Below are positions 37,121-45,953 of a stretch of DNA of 64,000 nt, piece after piece (positions within the stretch are counted from its first letter, which is position 1; each line of letters begins with the position of its first letter). The DNA is taken from NCBI RefSeq assembly GCF_025854335.1, contig NZ_CP107716.1, forward strand, positions 2,845,001-2,909,000, given 5' to 3'. The position numbers and the translations under genes were made by a program. This DNA comes from Pelagibacterium flavum (lineage in GTDB: Bacteria; Pseudomonadota; Alphaproteobacteria; Rhizobiales; Devosiaceae). The notes under the pieces are model-generated. The model was given only the letters and a program-made list of their open reading frames with translations, was not told the origin of the DNA and made no database searches.

Positions 37121-38644
37121 ATGGCGTCCAGCCAGCCAAACCGTGCAACCGAAGCGCCGCGTCGGGGAGAATCGCGCCGTACGGTCCAGCGCGCTGTTCT
37201 CGACGCCCGCCAGAAGCTGACATCAAGCTCGGGCACACGGGTCACTTTCGATTATGAACTGCTGGCCGAGTATGCTGGCGCCCGGCTGACAAGCCTTCTT
37301 CCCACACTCGCGCTCCTCAGCATCCTCTCGCTTGCCGCCATCTTGTGGATCGATCCGGTCATAGCCGCGCTCTGGGCGAGCGCGGTCGGCATCGCCAATC
37401 TGGGCGTCGCCATGATCTGTCGCGGGTTCCGCAAGCAAGACAATACCAGGTTCAACCCCGGGCGGTGGACGCAGACCTTCATAATCGCCGAAACGATCAC
37501 GGGCCTGTCCTGGGCCACCCTGCCTATCCTCACCATTGCAGGCGGCGGAGAAGATATCCAGATCATCATCTTTGCCATGTTGCTGGTCGGCGTTGCAGCA
37601 AATGCGGTCGCCACGCGCACGCTGCCCAGCGCCACGCTGGTCACCACCTTCCCCGGCACGGTGTCGGTGGCGGCCATGCTCATCTGGAGCGGCGGGACGC
37701 TCAACTACGCAATGTCGGTTGTGACCATCGGGGCGTTCTTTTTCTTCCTGTTTCTCACCCGCCAGCTCTACAAATCCGAAATCGGCAATCTCGAGCATCA
37801 ATGGGAAAAAGACGCTCTGATTCTTGAGCTCGAGGAAGCCAGGACGATGTCGGACGAAGCCCGGCGCCATGCCGAGCAGGCCAATATCGCCAAATCGCGC
37901 TTTCTTGCCACCATGAGCCATGAGCTGCGCACGCCGCTCAACGCGATCATTGGCTTTTCAGAGGTTCTCAAATCGGAGCTGCTGGGCGCTCACGCTGTTC
38001 CGCAGTACAAGGAATACGCGGGCGATATCCACGCGAGCGGGCAACACCTTCTGACATTGATCAACGAACTGCTCGATCTCTCGCGCATCGAGGCCGGCAA
38101 GTACGACCTCAACGAAGAGGCCATTTCGCTCGTCGATATTTCCGACGACTGCCGTCGCATGCTCGAAATCCGGGCCCGGTCCAAAAATGTTGACCTTCAG
38201 TTCGAGGCCGGAGACTCGCTGCCCAAGATCTGGGGCGACGAGCGCGCCGTGCGTCAGGTGGTCCTCAACCTGCTCTCGAACGCCATCAAGTTCACCCCGC
38301 AATCGGGCAAGATCGTTCTCACCGTGGGACGGTCGACCGATGGCGGGCAATTCATTTCTGTTGTCGACAATGGCCCCGGCATCCCCGAGGACGAGATCGA
38401 AACCGTTCTGTCCTCATTCGGCCAGGGCTCGCTGGCGCAAAAGACCGCCGAACAGGGCGCGGGGCTGGGCCTGCCCATCGTGCAAAAGATCATGGATCTG
38501 CATCAGGGACGGTTCGATCTGTTCTCCAAGCTGCGCTTCGGTACCGAAGTGATCGCCACCTTCCCGCGCGCGCGGGTCATGGAAGGCATCGCGCCGGTGG
38601 TCGAGCAGCGCAACAGGCTCGAGATTTATTCCGAAGCCTCCTAA
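37121..38644 (+). CDS. Membrane-bound sensor histidine kinase
   Basis: 507-residue kinase. About five hydrophobic segments fill residues 50-215, with little periplasmic loop, so sensing is probably within the membrane. A short coiled linker leads to the HisKA box ATMSHELRTPLNAIIGFSEVLK (phospho-His near residue 267). The ATP-binding domain shows NLLSNAIKFTP, VVDNGPGIPEDE and GAGLGLPIVQKIM. No response regulator gene is adjacent, so it is an orphan kinase; PleC/DivJ-like kinases of this order have similar C-terminal halves. Its last 4 bases overlap the convergent GST gene. Confidence 0.9.
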   Translation: MASSQPNRATEAPRRGESRRTVQRAVLDARQKLTSSSGTRVTFDYELLAEYAGARLTSLLPTLALLSILSLAAILWIDPVIAALWASAVGIANLGVAMICRGFRKQDNTRFNPGRWTQTFIIAETITGLSWATLPILTIAGGGEDIQIIIFAMLLVGVAANAVATRTLPSATLVTTFPGTVSVAAMLIWSGGTLNYAMSVVTIGAFFFFLFLTRQLYKSEIGNLEHQWEKDALILELEEARTMSDEARRHAEQANIAKSRFLATMSHELRTPLNAIIGFSEVLKSELLGAHAVPQYKEYAGDIHASGQHLLTLINELLDLSRIEAGKYDLNEEAISLVDISDDCRRMLEIRARSKNVDLQFEAGDSLPKIWGDERAVRQVVLNLLSNAIKFTPQSGKIVLTVGRSTDGGQFISVVDNGPGIPEDEIETVLSSFGQGSLAQKTAEQGAGLGLPIVQKIMDLHQGRFDLFSKLRFGTEVIATFPRARVMEGIAPVVEQRNRLEIYSEAS

Positions 38645-39324
38645 ACGGCCCGCAAATCTTCCATCAGCGTTCCAGCCAGCGCAATTTCGGCGTCATGCGG
38701 CTCGTCCCGGATGGTCTCCGCAAGCCCCGCCTGGTACCACTCTTTCATGGCCGGCACGGTCAGGAGCCTTTGTGAATACGCCATGGACTTCTCGCCGAGC
38801 TCCAACCCATAGGTCTGAATACGGAAGGCAACCGGGCAAAAGAACGCATCGACCGCGGTGAACGTCTCACCGGCGAGGAACGGCCCGCCGAACCGCGAAA
38901 GCCCTTCGCCCCAAAGTTCGTCAAGCCGGTCGAGATTGGCTTGCAGCGCCGCGCTGATCTCATGCATGCGCACTCTGACACCCACGTTCATTCCGCAAAT
39001 GTTGCGCAACGCCGAAAAGCCCGAGTGCATTTCGGCCGTTGCCGAACGCGCCCAAGCGCGTGCCGCTCGATCTGCCGGCCAGACGCTGGAATGGTCCTCA
39101 GCGACATATTCGGTGATCGCCAGCGAATCCCAGACCGTCAGATCTCCATCCACCAGGCATGGCACGAGGCCGGTGGGCGAGAATTTACGGAATTCTTCGT
39201 AGCTGGAGCCCTGGAGAAAGGGCACGAACCGCTCATCGAATTCGATGCCAAGCGTCTTGAGCAGGACCCAGGGCCGCAGCGACCAGGAGGAATAATTCTT
39301 GTTGGCGATATAGAGCGCGTACAT
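38641..39324 (-). CDS. Glutathione S-transferase-family protein
   Basis: 227-residue two-domain GST. The N-terminal thioredoxin-like half starts YALYIANKNYSSWSLRPWVLLKTLG with the likely catalytic Ser region, followed by GLVPCLVDGDLTVWDSLAITEYV, the glutathione-binding strand with its cis-Pro and Ser. The C-terminal half is all-helical (FLAGETFTAVDAFFCPVAFR). No specific substrate is evident. Confidence 0.9.
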   Translation of the reverse strand: MYALYIANKNYSSWSLRPWVLLKTLGIEFDERFVPFLQGSSYEEFRKFSPTGLVPCLVDGDLTVWDSLAITEYVAEDHSSVWPADRAARAWARSATAEMHSGFSALRNICGMNVGVRVRMHEISAALQANLDRLDELWGEGLSRFGGPFLAGETFTAVDAFFCPVAFRIQTYGLELGEKSMAYSQRLLTVPAMKEWYQAGLAETIRDEPHDAEIALAGTLMEDLRAV

Positions 39325-39410
39325 GGCATTTCTCCGTCAAAACAAGCGTCACTTACCGGATTCTGGGCAGATTCCGGAAGCACCAGTCCGAGAGGGTTTC
39401 GCGGTTCCGC

Positions 39411-40427
39411 TCAGCCCAGTTTCTCGTCAACGGCAGCTTCCCCGAAGGTCGCCATGTTCTTGTGAACGTGCAGGGCCGTCTTGCACAGGACGGCCGCCAG
39501 TGCAGCGCCACTCCCCTCCCCCAACCGCATCCCCAGATTGAGCAAGGGTTTTGCGCTCATCTTTTCGAGCGCGCGCGCATGACCGCCTTCGGCCGAGACG
39601 TGACCGAAAAGGCAGTGATCGATAGAAGCGGGATTGACCGCATGAGCGATGGCGGCAGCGGCCGTTGCCACAAACCCGTCGACGATCAGCGGCACCTTCT
39701 GGTGCCGGGTCGCGATGATCGCGCCCACCATGGCAGCGATTTCGCGCCCGCCCAGATTGGAGAGAACCTCAAAGGGCGTATTGAGCCGCCCAGCATGACG
39801 GGCCAGAGCCCGATCGACGGCATCGGCCTTGCGCTTGAGCCCCGCATCATCGACACCAGTGCCGCGTCCCACCCAGTCGGCGCCGGTGCCGCCATAAAGC
39901 CCCGCGTAAATCGCGGCTGCGACGGTGGTGTTGCCGATTCCCATTTCGCCGATGCACAAAAGGTCGACGTCCCCCGCGATGGCCTCCATGCCATAGGCGA
40001 TGGTTGCTGCGCAGGTCCGCTCGTCCATGGCGGGGACAACCGTTATGTCACCGGTCGGCACGTCCAGGGCCAACTCGAACACCCGCAGATTGATTTCATG
40101 CAGCGCGCAAATCTGGGAAATTGCCGCACCACCCTTGGTGAAATTGTTGACCATCTGTTTGGTAACATCAGGCGGAAAGGCCGAAACGCCCTGATCGGTT
40201 ACCCCGTGATTGGCGGCAAAAATGGCAACCATCGGATCTTCGAATGTCGGTTCGGCCTTGCCCTGCCAGCGAGCCATATGCTCGACCAGAAATTCCATCT
40301 CACCCAGCGACCCGGCCGGTTTGGTCAAATGCGCGTCGCGCGCCCGCACCGCCGCAACCGCCGCCTCATCGCCGTCCGGCCCGAGCATCAGGAGATCTTG
40401 GAAATCGGTGAAGGCTTGGGCAGACAT
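39411..40427 (-). CDS. cobT: Nicotinate-nucleotide--dimethylbenzimidazole phosphoribosyltransferase
   Basis: Makes alpha-ribazole phosphate for the lower ligand of cobalamin. The 338-residue protein has HLTKPAGSLGEMEFL, ANHGVTDQGVSAFPPDVT, CIGEMGIGNTTVAAAI and the C-terminal catalytic-Glu block LGMRLGEGSGAALA. ATG 40427 is the family start. It is divergent from cobS, with which it works in nucleotide-loop assembly; the short gap leaves little room for a cobalamin riboswitch and I see none. Confidence 0.95.
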   Translation of the reverse strand: MSAQAFTDFQDLLMLGPDGDEAAVAAVRARDAHLTKPAGSLGEMEFLVEHMARWQGKAEPTFEDPMVAIFAANHGVTDQGVSAFPPDVTKQMVNNFTKGGAAISQICALHEINLRVFELALDVPTGDITVVPAMDERTCAATIAYGMEAIAGDVDLLCIGEMGIGNTTVAAAIYAGLYGGTGADWVGRGTGVDDAGLKRKADAVDRALARHAGRLNTPFEVLSNLGGREIAAMVGAIIATRHQKVPLIVDGFVATAAAAIAHAVNPASIDHCLFGHVSAEGGHARALEKMSAKPLLNLGMRLGEGSGAALAAVLCKTALHVHKNMATFGEAAVDEKLG

Positions 40428-40492
40428 GGTCGCTCCCGGATTCGAGTGATATGAGGGGCGCTCCTTTTGGGACGAAAAGAGGAAAAACGCAA

Positions 40493-41323
40493 TTGATCGA
40501 TGCCGACAAGCACAGCAGGACTTCCAACGCCGGCGCGTCGCCCGCAACAGACGGTGGGGTCATCGCAGACCTAGTCATGGCGCTGCGTTTTTTTTCGCGT
40601 CTGCCGACCGGGGGGAGACCTCACATCGTCCCCAATCTCGATCGAATCGCGCGTGTGCTGCCACTCGCCAGCATCCTGATCGGGATCGGCCCGGCAATTC
40701 TCCTGCTGATCGCCATTGCGGGCGGCATTCCGTTCCTGTTTGCGGCCATTGCGGCCGCCGCTTGCTCAGCCATCGTGACCGGCGCCATGAGTGAGGACGC
40801 CGCAGCGGATTCAGCCGACGGGCTGTTTGGAGGCGGCACTGCCGAGCGGCGGCTGGAAATCCTCAAGGACAGCCGCCACGGAACCTATGGCGTGCTCGCC
40901 ATCGTCTTTGTGGTCGGGCTCAAGGTCGCTGCCCTTTCTTCCCTGGCGGCACATGGCGGATTGGTCGCGGCGTCCGTTTGGCTGGCAGCGGCACTGCTTG
41001 CGCGCTCGGGCGGGCTCTATATCGCCATGACGTTGCCACCGGCGCGCATCAGCGGAGCGTCCGCCGCCGCCGGCAGGCTCTCGCGGAACGCTTTCGGGTT
41101 CGGGCTCGTTCTCGCTCTCGTCATCGCTGCGGTTCTTGCCGTGCCGTTCGTTGAGCCACTTGGCCTTTTGCTAGGCGCCTCCATCGCCGCAATCATCGCT
41201 TTGGGATGGACACGGCTTTGTGATCGGCTGGTGGGCGGCCAAACGGGCGATCTCATCGGCGCTTTGCAGGCGCTGCTTGAAATTGCCCTATTGGCAACCT
41301 TTATGCGTATGATCGCTGCTTGA
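40493..41323 (+). CDS. cobS: Adenosylcobinamide-GDP ribazoletransferase (cobalamin synthase)
   Basis: Inner-membrane enzyme joining adenosylcobinamide-GDP and alpha-ribazole. About 276 residues with several hydrophobic helices. The signature EDAAADSADGLFGGGTAERRLEILKDSRHGTYG is recognisable around residues 88-120 (given in two parts: EDAAADSADGLFGGG and RRLEILKDSRHGTYG). TTG 40493 is chosen because AGAGGA lies 9 bases upstream; ATG 40451 also opens this frame but has no ribosome-binding site. It is divergent from cobT. Confidence 0.88.
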   Translation: MIDADKHSRTSNAGASPATDGGVIADLVMALRFFSRLPTGGRPHIVPNLDRIARVLPLASILIGIGPAILLLIAIAGGIPFLFAAIAAAACSAIVTGAMSEDAAADSADGLFGGGTAERRLEILKDSRHGTYGVLAIVFVVGLKVAALSSLAAHGGLVAASVWLAAALLARSGGLYIAMTLPPARISGASAAAGRLSRNAFGFGLVLALVIAAVLAVPFVEPLGLLLGASIAAIIALGWTRLCDRLVGGQTGDLIGALQALLEIALLATFMRMIAA

Positions 41324-41340
41324 ACGCTTTTGGATCTTTC

Positions 41341-42027
41341 ATGCTGTTTGTTGGTTTCGCCATCCTGATCGTGGTCGGCCTTGCTGTCGCCATCAGCGCC
41401 GATGCCGGTGCCGTCTTCGGGCTGACGCAAGCGCAGACGGCGAGCGCCATTCCGCTCGTGGTGATCGGAACGCTGATTGCCAGCGCCTTGGTGGGACGCC
41501 GGCACAGGCTGGGTGAGATCCTGTCGGGGTTCGTCATCTGGATCGCCATCGGCGGCATTCTGGTGCTCGGTTACACCTACCGAAGCGACCTTGAGCGTAT
41601 GGGGCAGCGGGTGTTCGGCGCCCTGCAGCCCGGTGCCGCCATCGTCGACCCACAAACAGGAAACGTTCACGTCTCCCGCTCGTTCGGTGGCAGCTTCAGC
41701 ATCGACACCCGGATCAACGGCACCGAGGTGCCCATGATCTTTGACACCGGCGCCAGCGCCGTTGTCCTGTCCCAAGGCGATGCGGAGGCAGCCGGCATCG
41801 ATACTGACAGCCTGCGCTATACAATTCCCGTTCAGACGGCCAACGGCACGGGCACTGCGGCTCCCATCCGGATCGAGCAGATCGAGGTGGGCAATATCGT
41901 GCGCCGCAATATCCGTGCCTTCGTGGTTGAAGACAGCGCGCTGGAAACCTCGCTTCTGGGCATGACGTTCCTCGAAACGCTCTCGCGCTATACCGTCAGC
42001 CAAGACTCCCTGGAGCTTCACGATTGA
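41341..42027 (+). CDS. Membrane-anchored retropepsin-like aspartic protease (TIGR02281 type)
   Basis: About 228 residues: three hydrophobic N-terminal segments (FVGFAILIVVGLAVAIS and following) then a single-domain aspartic protease with the active site FDTGASAVVLS. The conserved second-strand NGTGTAAPIRIEQIEVG and the C-terminal LLGMTFLETLSRY are typical of this clan AA family. ATG 41341 has GGAT nearby; a TTG at 41320 overlapping the cobS stop is an alternative. Its last 32 bases overlap the convergent LysR gene. Substrate is unknown. Confidence 0.88.
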   Translation: MLFVGFAILIVVGLAVAISADAGAVFGLTQAQTASAIPLVVIGTLIASALVGRRHRLGEILSGFVIWIAIGGILVLGYTYRSDLERMGQRVFGALQPGAAIVDPQTGNVHVSRSFGGSFSIDTRINGTEVPMIFDTGASAVVLSQGDAEAAGIDTDSLRYTIPVQTANGTGTAAPIRIEQIEVGNIVRRNIRAFVVEDSALETSLLGMTFLETLSRYTVSQDSLELHD

Positions 42028-42922
42028 CCTCCGCTCCCGGAGCGAAGGCTTCAGCCAGGAGGTCAAAGACAATGCGCATTCGCGGGCTGGTGCGCAATTC
42101 ACGGTGTACGGTGAGCCATACGGGCGCCGGCAGGGGCTCCATCTGGGGCAGGATGCGCTCGAGGTCCGGGAACTGATCCGCAGCGTCGGCGAAGGTCAAC
42201 CCGACCCCTAGCCCTCGCCTGATCAACTCCAGCCCCACCAGCGAGCTGACGCAGAGCCAGCGAAAGTTGCCACGGGTTACCGGTATGCCGCGCTTATTGA
42301 GCTCCTGGTCAACGGCGTCGTCGGGGGCAAAGCCGACAAAAGGCGCCTCGGCAAGGTCGCTGGGCTGTGTGGGCCGGCCGAATTTCTCGATAAAGGAGGT
42401 TGCCGCGTAGAGCCCCACTTCCGTGTCCCGGCACCGGCGCGTGATCAGATCTTCATGATCGGGCCTGACATGACGAATGGCGATATCGGCTTCCCGGCGC
42501 ATCAGATCATCGATCGAATTTGAAGCAATGATTTCGACCTCGATTCCCGGCGCAACGGTATAGAGCTTTTGGAGGATGGGCGGGAGAACATGGGCGGCCA
42601 GAATGTCGACCGCCGTGATCCGCACCCTGCCCTCCAGCGCCTGCGATTGAGAGGACGCCGTTATGGCAATCCGATCGGCTGCGGCGCCCATGGCGCGCAC
42701 ATGCTCGGCCAACCGCCGCCCACCATCGGTCAGCGCCAGCCGCCGCCCCACGCGCTCGAAGAGCAGCAGGCCAAGATCGCCCTCAAGAGCGGCAATCTGC
42801 CTGCTGAGCGTGGGTTGTGTCAGCCCCAAAGCCTTGGCCGCGGCCGAAAGAGAGCCCGCCTCGACGGTCGCGAGGAAGGCGCGCATCTGGTTCCAATCAA
42901 AGCCGGGTGGTCTCGTGTTCAT
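41996..42922 (-). CDS. LysR-family transcriptional regulator
   Basis: 308-residue regulator. The N-terminal winged helix reads WNQMRAFLATVEAGSLSAAA then LTQPTLSRQIAALEGDLGLLLFERVGRRLALT (first 70 residues, quoted in parts). The C-terminal effector-binding domain shows the usual two-lobe pattern. ATG 42922 is chosen; upstream frame codons are unsupported. The divergent neighbour, a methyltransferase gene, begins 98 bases away and could be a target, though nothing confirms it. Confidence 0.9.
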   Translation of the reverse strand: MNTRPPGFDWNQMRAFLATVEAGSLSAAAKALGLTQPTLSRQIAALEGDLGLLLFERVGRRLALTDGGRRLAEHVRAMGAAADRIAITASSQSQALEGRVRITAVDILAAHVLPPILQKLYTVAPGIEVEIIASNSIDDLMRREADIAIRHVRPDHEDLITRRCRDTEVGLYAATSFIEKFGRPTQPSDLAEAPFVGFAPDDAVDQELNKRGIPVTRGNFRWLCVSSLVGLELIRRGLGVGLTFADAADQFPDLERILPQMEPLPAPVWLTVHRELRTSPRMRIVFDLLAEAFAPGAEVNREAPGSLG

Positions 42923-43019
42923 GCAAATATGTATAGCGTTCGTACAAAATTGCGCAATTTCTCTATGAGCCGGATTGCAGTAAACTGGGAACAATGGAGC
43001 GGGACTGAGGGAAGCTGCG

Positions 43020-43643
43020 ATGACTGCGACAAGCAGGTTCTGGGACAAGACTGCGGACAAATACGCGCGTCTGCCGATAACCCACGAAGACGACTACGAG
43101 ACAAAGCTCCGGGTCACGCAGGGCTATCTGCGGCCCGACATGCGCTTGCTCGAATTCGGTTGCGGGACCGGCGGAACAGCGATTGCGCACGCCCCTCACG
43201 TTGCTCATATCCTGGCGATCGATTTTTCCGAACGCATGCTCGAGAAAGCGCGCCAGCGTGCTCATGAGGCCGAGGTTACCAACATAACTTTCGAGCGCGC
43301 CGACATCACCACTTTGCCACTCCCCGACCAACCCTACGACATGGTGCTCGGTTTGAGCATTCTGCATCTGCTCAAAGATCCCGATGCCGTCATCGCCAGA
43401 GTCTATCGCATGCTCAGGCCGGGGGGATATTTCGTCTCAAGTACGGCATGTCTGGGGGATACCATGGGCTATTTCAAGGTGTTAGCACCTATCGGACGCG
43501 CGCTGGGCCTGCTGCCGATCCTTAAGGTCATGAGCACCGACGAGGTGATCGCCAAGATCAAGCGACCCGGTTTCGAGATCGCCCATCGTTGGAAACCCGG
43601 CCCAGACCGGGCGCTGTTCGTGGTGGCGCGCAAGCCGGGGTGA
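43020..43643 (+). CDS. Class I SAM-dependent methyltransferase
   Basis: 207-residue methyltransferase of the Methyltransf_11/25 group. Motif I is LLEFGCGTGGTAIAH near residue 42, motif II ends LAIDFSERML, and motif III-IV is YDMVLGLSILHLL. Such proteins methylate small molecules or lipids; no specific substrate can be named. It stands between divergent LysR and convergent dusA. Confidence 0.88.
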   Translation: MTATSRFWDKTADKYARLPITHEDDYETKLRVTQGYLRPDMRLLEFGCGTGGTAIAHAPHVAHILAIDFSERMLEKARQRAHEAEVTNITFERADITTLPLPDQPYDMVLGLSILHLLKDPDAVIARVYRMLRPGGYFVSSTACLGDTMGYFKVLAPIGRALGLLPILKVMSTDEVIAKIKRPGFEIAHRWKPGPDRALFVVARKPG

Positions 43644-43649
43644 TAGCGC

Positions 43650-44675
43650 TCAGGCGACGCGAACCGCCGCCTGATCGATCTGGGCAAAAGCTGCAGCGAT
43701 CACTTCGGGCCCTGCGCCAGGCTTGCAGGCTTCGACACTCAGAATCTGCCGGAAACGCCGCGCACCGGGCAGTCCGTTGGCCAGGCCGAGCATGTGGCGG
43801 GTGATCTGGTTGAGGCGCGTGCCCTTGCCCAACTCGACTTCCGCATAGGCGGTCATGGCGGTCTCGATGTCATCGAGTGTTACCGCAGCGCGCTCCTCGC
43901 CGAATATTTTTTCGTCAGTGACGCCCAAAATCATCGGATCGTGATATGCGGCGCGACCGAGCATGACGCCGTCGGTATGCTGAAGGTGAGTTTCACACTC
44001 CTCGAGCGATTTGATGCCACCGTTTATCATCACGGGAAAATCGCCAAGGCGCTGTTTCAGCCGATACACCCGATCGTAGTTCAGGGGCGGTATGTCCCTG
44101 TTTTCCTTGGGTGAAAGCCCCTTGAGCCAGGCTTTGCGCGCATGAACGTAGAGTGCGTCTATGCCAGTCGGAACCACCGCATCAACGAAGCGATCGAGGT
44201 CGGCCTCGATGTCCTGTTCGTCGATCCCGATGCGGCATTTGACGGTGATCGGGGTGTCGGTCGCCTCGGCCATGCCCAATAGACACTGGGCCACCAACCC
44301 CGGTACGCCCATTAGACATGCTCCGAACTGTCCAGATTGAACCCGGTCGGACGGGCAGCCGACATTGAGGTTGATTTCGTCATAGCCGAACCGATCGCAA
44401 ATCCGGACGGCCTGAGCCAATTCGAGCGGATCGGACCCACCCAGTTGCACCGCCACCGGATGCTCGCTGTCATTGTACCCCAGCAGCCGTTCGGCATCCC
44501 CATGCACCAGCGCCGCACTGGTGACCATTTCGGTGAACAAGAGCGCATGCGAGGTCAACTGCCGGTGAAGATAGCGGCAGTGCCGATCTGTCCAGTCCAT
44601 CATGGGCGCGATAGAAAATCTGCGACCCTCAGAAAGCATAGCTTTTGCGCTTTTTTCAATATATTCCAGCGACAT
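43650..44675 (-). CDS. dusA: tRNA-dihydrouridine(20/20a) synthase
   Basis: FMN enzyme reducing U20/U20a in the tRNA D-loop, 341 residues from ATG 44675. Landmarks: FSIAPMMDWTDRHCRY, YNDSEHPVAVQLGG, NLNVGCPSDRVQSGQFGACLM with the catalytic Cys, and VHARKAWLKG. Residues 1-21 lie on the element side of attL (44590-44612), so the integrated element supplies this copy's start codon and promoter while restoring a full reading frame. ATG 44639 (MLSEGRRF) is a possible alternative start. dusA is a known integration site for genomic islands. Confidence 0.94.
   Translation of the reverse strand: MSLEYIEKSAKAMLSEGRRFSIAPMMDWTDRHCRYLHRQLTSHALLFTEMVTSAALVHGDAERLLGYNDSEHPVAVQLGGSDPLELAQAVRICDRFGYDEINLNVGCPSDRVQSGQFGACLMGVPGLVAQCLLGMAEATDTPITVKCRIGIDEQDIEADLDRFVDAVVPTGIDALYVHARKAWLKGLSPKENRDIPPLNYDRVYRLKQRLGDFPVMINGGIKSLEECETHLQHTDGVMLGRAAYHDPMILGVTDEKIFGEERAAVTLDDIETAMTAYAEVELGKGTRLNQITRHMLGLANGLPGARRFRQILSVEACKPGAGPEVIAAAFAQIDQAAVRVA
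44590..44612. repeat. attL: 23-bp core direct repeat within dusA
   Basis: Begins GTCCAGTCCATCATGGG and ends CGCGAT; identical to 48157-48179. On the minus strand it encodes the dusA residues IAPMMDW, a conserved stretch, which explains why integration here preserves the protein. Confidence 0.85.
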
Positions 44676-44730
44676 GGGGCTTGCTCGTTTCTGTCGTTTT
44701 TTGCTCGTTTATGATCGTGTTTGACCGTTT

Positions 44731-44778
44731 TGTCGTACCCAGTACAACAATGTCGTACTGAAAAGGAGAATGTCGTAC
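44731..44778 (+). repeat. Three direct repeats TGTCGTAC at 20-bp spacing (candidate integrase arm sites)
   Basis: TGTCGTAC occurs at 44731-44738, 44751-44758 and 44771-44778, each starting exactly 20 bases after the last. A partial inverted copy (GTACAACA) sits between the first two. The third ends one base before the integrase ATG. The same octamer, inverted, recurs at the other end of the element (48102-48121). Tyrosine integrases bind arm-type repeats flanking the core, and such sites can also repress the integrase promoter. Confidence 0.6.
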
Positions 44779-44779
44779 C

Positions 44780-45856
44780 ATGGGCACTATAGTAGAGCGC
44801 AAGCGCAGGAACGGCTCAACCGGCTACACCGCTCAAATCTTGATAAAACGCGGGGGCAAGATCGTCTACCGCCAAGCCCAAACCTTCGACCGCAAACAGG
44901 CGGCAAATGCATGGATCAAAAAGCGGGAAACCGAACTAGCCGAACCCGGCGCAATCGAACGGGAGAATGCCCCCAAGGGCACTCTTGCCGATGCAATAGA
45001 TAAGTACACCGAAACCTCGGCCAAGGCCATCGGCAAGACCAAGGAACAAGTTTTGCGTTCTATCAAAGGCTACCCTATTGCCGAATTGGGATGTGACGCA
45101 ATTCGGTCGGATGACATTGTAGCGTTTGGACGCGAACTTCACCAGAAGATGCAACCCCAAACGGTCGGAAACTACATGTCCCATCTGGCGGCGATCTTTG
45201 CCATTGCCCGGCCTGCATGGGGCTACCCGTTGGACCCGCAAGCCATGAAGGACGCCAGCGCAGTGATGCGTCGGTTAGGCTACACGTCGAAATCAAAGAA
45301 GCGCGAGCGGCGGCCCACATTGGCCGAACTCGACAAGCTCATGACAGCGTTCAAGGCCAAACGAGCGTTTCGCCCGAATTCAAACCCGATGACTCATATC
45401 GTCGCGTTCGCCTTGTTTTCGACCAGACGACAAGAGGAAATCACGCGGATCAAATGGGCCGATCTGGACGAAACCAAGAGCCGCATACTGGTGCGCGATA
45501 TGAAGCACCCCGGCGATAAGATGGGCAACGACACTTGGGTTAATCTACCGCCCGAAGCGATGGCTATTATCAAAGCCATGCCGCGCGTGCAGGAACGTAT
45601 TTTTCCTCATGGCACAGACGCAATTTCGGCTGCATTCACGCGCACGTGCCAGGACCTTGAGATTGACGACCTGCGGTTCCACGATTTGCGCCACGAAGGC
45701 GCATCCCGGCTCTTTGAAATGGGCTGGCAGATACCAAACGTCGCCGCAGTTACTGGCCATCGCACTTGGGCGAGCCTGCAACGATACACCCATCTCGATC
45801 AGGCGGGCGATAAATACGAAAATTGGCCTTGGTTTGAATTTGTGACCAGCGCCTAA
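44780..45856 (+). CDS. Site-specific tyrosine integrase of the dusA element
   Basis: 358-residue phage-type tyrosine recombinase. The N-terminal part resembles an arm-binding and SAM-like core-binding region (residues 1-170). The catalytic domain contains ALFSTRRQEEITRIKW with the first Arg near residue 213, HDLRHEGASRLFEMG near 298, and GHRTWASLQRYTHLD with the second His and the nucleophile Tyr near 335. All catalytic residues are visible, so it is probably active. ATG 44780 has AAAAGGAGA 10 bases upstream. It lies next to dusA, transcribed away from it, as in other dusA elements. Confidence 0.93.
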   Translation: MGTIVERKRRNGSTGYTAQILIKRGGKIVYRQAQTFDRKQAANAWIKKRETELAEPGAIERENAPKGTLADAIDKYTETSAKAIGKTKEQVLRSIKGYPIAELGCDAIRSDDIVAFGRELHQKMQPQTVGNYMSHLAAIFAIARPAWGYPLDPQAMKDASAVMRRLGYTSKSKKRERRPTLAELDKLMTAFKAKRAFRPNSNPMTHIVAFALFSTRRQEEITRIKWADLDETKSRILVRDMKHPGDKMGNDTWVNLPPEAMAIIKAMPRVQERIFPHGTDAISAAFTRTCQDLEIDDLRFHDLRHEGASRLFEMGWQIPNVAAVTGHRTWASLQRYTHLDQAGDKYENWPWFEFVTSA

Positions 45857-45953
45857 CCCAGCGTCGGGGCTCCCGGCGCTCTAAATAGCCGCTCCAATGG
45901 TGGGGTGGTCGAACCTAAAATGAATAGCCCCGAGTTTCGTGGACACCCTCGGG

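Noticed and set aside
39462..40454. 330-codon plus-strand frame
   Set aside because: Antisense shadow of cobT.
40428..40492. Cobalamin riboswitch between cobT and cobS
   Set aside because: The gap is too short for the B12 aptamer and the conserved B12 box is not visible.
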